A stretch of 7,168 bases of DNA from Clostridiales bacterium. GTDB lineage: Bacteria > Bacillota > Sulfobacillia > UBA995. The position numbers and the translations under genes are program-made. Position 1 is the first letter of the stretch, and each line of letters begins with the position of its first letter. Under the pieces are notes generated by a model. That model ran no database searches, was not told the origin of the DNA, and saw nothing but the letters and a program-made list of their open reading frames with translations. This document shows positions 5,690-7,168 of the stretch, piece after piece. The stretch is taken from the NCBI GenBank assembly GCA_003517845.1, contig DOZU01000237.1:1-7168 (forward strand), read 5' to 3'.

Positions 5690-6583
5690 ATGCGCATTTT
5701 CCTCATGATCACGCATGACCCGGAACTCCGGCAGTATCGCAACCGCGAGCTGGTGGATCGACTGCGCACCCGGGATGTACGCTCCCTCGTGCTCGCGCCC
5801 GGACAGATCGTGGTGAGCGCCCGTTCCAGCCGTCTGACCGCGCTGGGTCCGGCGGGCTTCCCCATCGAGGATGCGCTGATCCTCAATGCCCTGTATCGAA
5901 CCAATCTTGCCGACCTCGATCTGATCCGAATCCTGGAGACCGCCGGTCATCCCATCGTAAACCGCGCCGACGCATGGTATGTTGCCAGCGTCAAGGCCCT
6001 GACCGGGGCACGCTTGGCCGCCGCCGGCTTGCCGCACCCGCCAACCCTGGCCTCCCCGGGCATCTCTCAGGTGCTGGAGAGCGAGGCCGCCAGCTTCCGG
6101 GGATGGGTGGTCGCCAAACCGTGGAGCGGGGCACGGCCAGGACCGACTCGCCGCTACCGCAGCCGGCAAGCGGCACCCGCGTACCGCCGGCGGCGCAGGA
6201 GGGGGCAACCGGCACTGCTGCAGGAGTTCGTGCCCAATCCGGGACGGTCTATCCGGACCATAGTTGTCGGCCAGGAGGTGATTGGCGCCTGCCATGTCCT
6301 CGCCCGAAAGCCGGAATGGAGGCCAAGTGCAGCGCCGAACGCCCGCGCCGTCCGCTGTGAGGTCACTCCGCCCCTGGAGGACCTCGCGCTTGCGGCTACA
6401 AGAGTCGTGGGGCTGGACATTGCCGGGGTCGATCTCATCGAAGGCCCGGACGGTCTCGAGTTACTTGGCCTCTGCGCCTGGCCCGACTATGAGCGGTATG
6501 ATCGAGTCGTCGGGACGGACGTCGCCGGACGGATAGTCGATTTCCTCGTGAGCCGTCATCCCCTATTCCCGCCCTCCCAATGA
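5690..6583 (+). CDS. Divergent RimK-like ATP-grasp protein, possibly degenerate
   Basis: RimK-type ATP-grasp enzymes ligate an amino acid or similar group to a carboxylate using ATP. This 297-residue product shows the pre-ATP-grasp region (RILETAGHPIVNRADAWYVA, KALTGARLAAAGLP), VAKPW with Lys143, LLQEFVPNPGRSIRTIVVGQ (175-194), and the late GLDIAGVDLIEG (241-252) and VVGTDVAGRIVDFLV. Key parts are abnormal. Between Lys143 and LLQEF there is an Arg-rich stretch (RRYRS, RRRRRRG) instead of a glycine-rich ATP loop. The usual metal-binding Glu-x-Asn near residue 260 reads Gly-Leu-Cys. Start is ATG 5690 after GAGG (5681-5684); the frame is open upstream but lacks recognisable protein. It lies downstream of the Crp/Fnr gene on the same strand and overlaps the next gene tail to tail. 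The substrate is unknown; activity is doubtful. Confidence 0.72.
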   Translation: MRIFLMITHDPELRQYRNRELVDRLRTRDVRSLVLAPGQIVVSARSSRLTALGPAGFPIEDALILNALYRTNLADLDLIRILETAGHPIVNRADAWYVASVKALTGARLAAAGLPHPPTLASPGISQVLESEAASFRGWVVAKPWSGARPGPTRRYRSRQAAPAYRRRRRRGQPALLQEFVPNPGRSIRTIVVGQEVIGACHVLARKPEWRPSAAPNARAVRCEVTPPLEDLALAATRVVGLDIAGVDLIEGPDGLELLGLCAWPDYERYDRVVGTDVAGRIVDFLVSRHPLFPPSQ

Positions 6584-7168
6584 GCCCTTGCCTCCTCCCG
6601 GGCCAGCCGGAATGTCTCCGCCAGCAGCCGCGGGCCATCTTGCCCCCCTGTCGGCCAGTAATCGGACAGGACGGTCAGAGCCCCGCCAAGGGCCGCGATC
6701 TCGCGATCCGAGGCGGAGGCGTTCCCCGGCAGCCCGGCAAGGGCCGCTCGCGTCCTCGCCCGCACCCGCTCCCCCATGCTGTCCGGCTGCGGCTCCCGGT
6801 CCTCGTGCCGCCTGGAGCAGACCAGCAGCACGCTGGAGCCGACGGCTATCTTTCCCGCCTGGTGCAGGCTGTGCGGGCTCTCGCTACAGATCGGCCATGC
6901 CGCCCTCACCCGGAAGCCGGATTCGAGCAGCGACCACGCCAGCGCCTCCCAGGCCTCGAGCCGCTTGTGGGCGAACATCATGGCCAGCGGGCCGTCGGGA
7001 TGGAGCACCCGCCGCATCTCTCGGAAGCACTCAGTCATGCGCTGTCGATAATGAGCATCGGCTTCCCGGAGGGAACCCTGTTGCGACCGGTTGACCACCG
7101 CTTCCCGGCCCTTCTGCTTGAGCGCCTCCCGCAAGAGCTCAGGGTGGACGGATCTCAGGCTGCGTCTG
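6556..7168 (-). CDS. C-terminal part of COG1743/DUF1156 adenine-specific DNA methylase (runs off right edge)
   Basis: About 203 C-terminal residues are visible and the frame is open to the right edge, so the start lies outside. The visible part begins with RRSRLRSVHPELL, then AHYRQRMTECFREMRRVL, HPDGPLAMMFAHK, EAWEALAWSLLESGFRV, AAWPICSES and GKIAVGSSVLLVCSRR. This succession, late strands of a Rossmann methyltransferase with WP-x-x-SE, is what I recall from COG1743 (DUF1156) DNA adenine methylases, large proteins of roughly 900 residues. The catalytic DPPY-type motif should lie just outside the window, so activity cannot be judged. The last 28 bases overlap the convergent ATP-grasp gene. Homologues often sit in phage-defence-like clusters with DUF499-type ATPases. 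The family call is from pattern recall; another amino-methyltransferase family is possible. Confidence 0.72.
   Translation of the reverse strand, partial: RRSLRSVHPELLREALKQKGREAVVNRSQQGSLREADAHYRQRMTECFREMRRVLHPDGPLAMMFAHKRLEAWEALAWSLLESGFRVRAAWPICSESPHSLHQAGKIAVGSSVLLVCSRRHEDREPQPDSMGERVRARTRAALAGLPGNASASDREIAALGGALTVLSDYWPTGGQDGPRLLAETFRLAREEARAHWEGGNRG

Noticed and set aside
6588..7094. Plus-strand frame opposite the DUF1156 methylase
   Set aside because: It is a Pro/Ala/Arg-rich antisense shadow, while the minus strand holds clear methyltransferase motifs.

Overview
The window reads as chromosome from a GC-rich member of the Bacillota (Firmicutes). The basis is a threonyl-tRNA synthetase gene preceded by a T-box riboswitch, followed by an infC-rpmI-rplT operon with a Bacillota-style L20-responsive leader. 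Start codons are varied (GTG, TTG and probably ATC) and Shine-Dalgarno sequences are strong. The assignment below phylum level is open.

Left half (minus strand, read right to left): a consensus-like promoter (3432-3461) drives a roughly 290-base leader holding a threonine T-box (specifier ACC, T-box motif, terminator) and then thrS (3130-1199). Ten bases beyond the thrS stop begins the -35 of a second promoter (1161-1189). It starts a structured leader of about 180 nt with mutually exclusive pairings and an attenuator hairpin, followed by infC, rpmI and the first 59 codons of rplT, which runs off the left edge. infC has no usable ATG/GTG/TTG start at a sensible distance from its Shine-Dalgarno; ATC at 964 is the best candidate, matching the known habit of IF3 genes. 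These genes form a translation-supply block in which each transcription unit carries its own RNA-level feedback: tRNA-Thr charging for thrS, L20 for the ribosomal operon, and IF3 through its rare start codon.

Right half: upstream of the thrS promoter lies a DUF4143-type AAA+ ATPase gene (minus strand), a family of patchy distribution and unclear role. Divergent from it, across 161 bp, is a Crp/Fnr-type regulator with four cysteines placed like those of oxygen-sensing FNR. On the same strand 89 bp later is a divergent RimK-like ATP-grasp protein. Its glycine-rich loop and metal-binding Glu-x-Asn are not recognisable, and its odd Arg-rich stretch looks like two compensating frameshifts. Its end overlaps by 28 bp, tail to tail, the C-terminal part of a COG1743/DUF1156 adenine-specific DNA methylase that continues past the right edge. 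Such methylases often sit in phage-defence-like clusters, so an accessory or defence region may begin beyond the right edge. That cannot be tested here.

No tRNA or rRNA genes, insertion sequences, CRISPR arrays or long repeats were seen. No wholly new system can be demonstrated. The best leads are the infC start, the two RNA leaders, the cysteine-bearing Fnr-like regulator and the degenerate ATP-grasp gene beside it.
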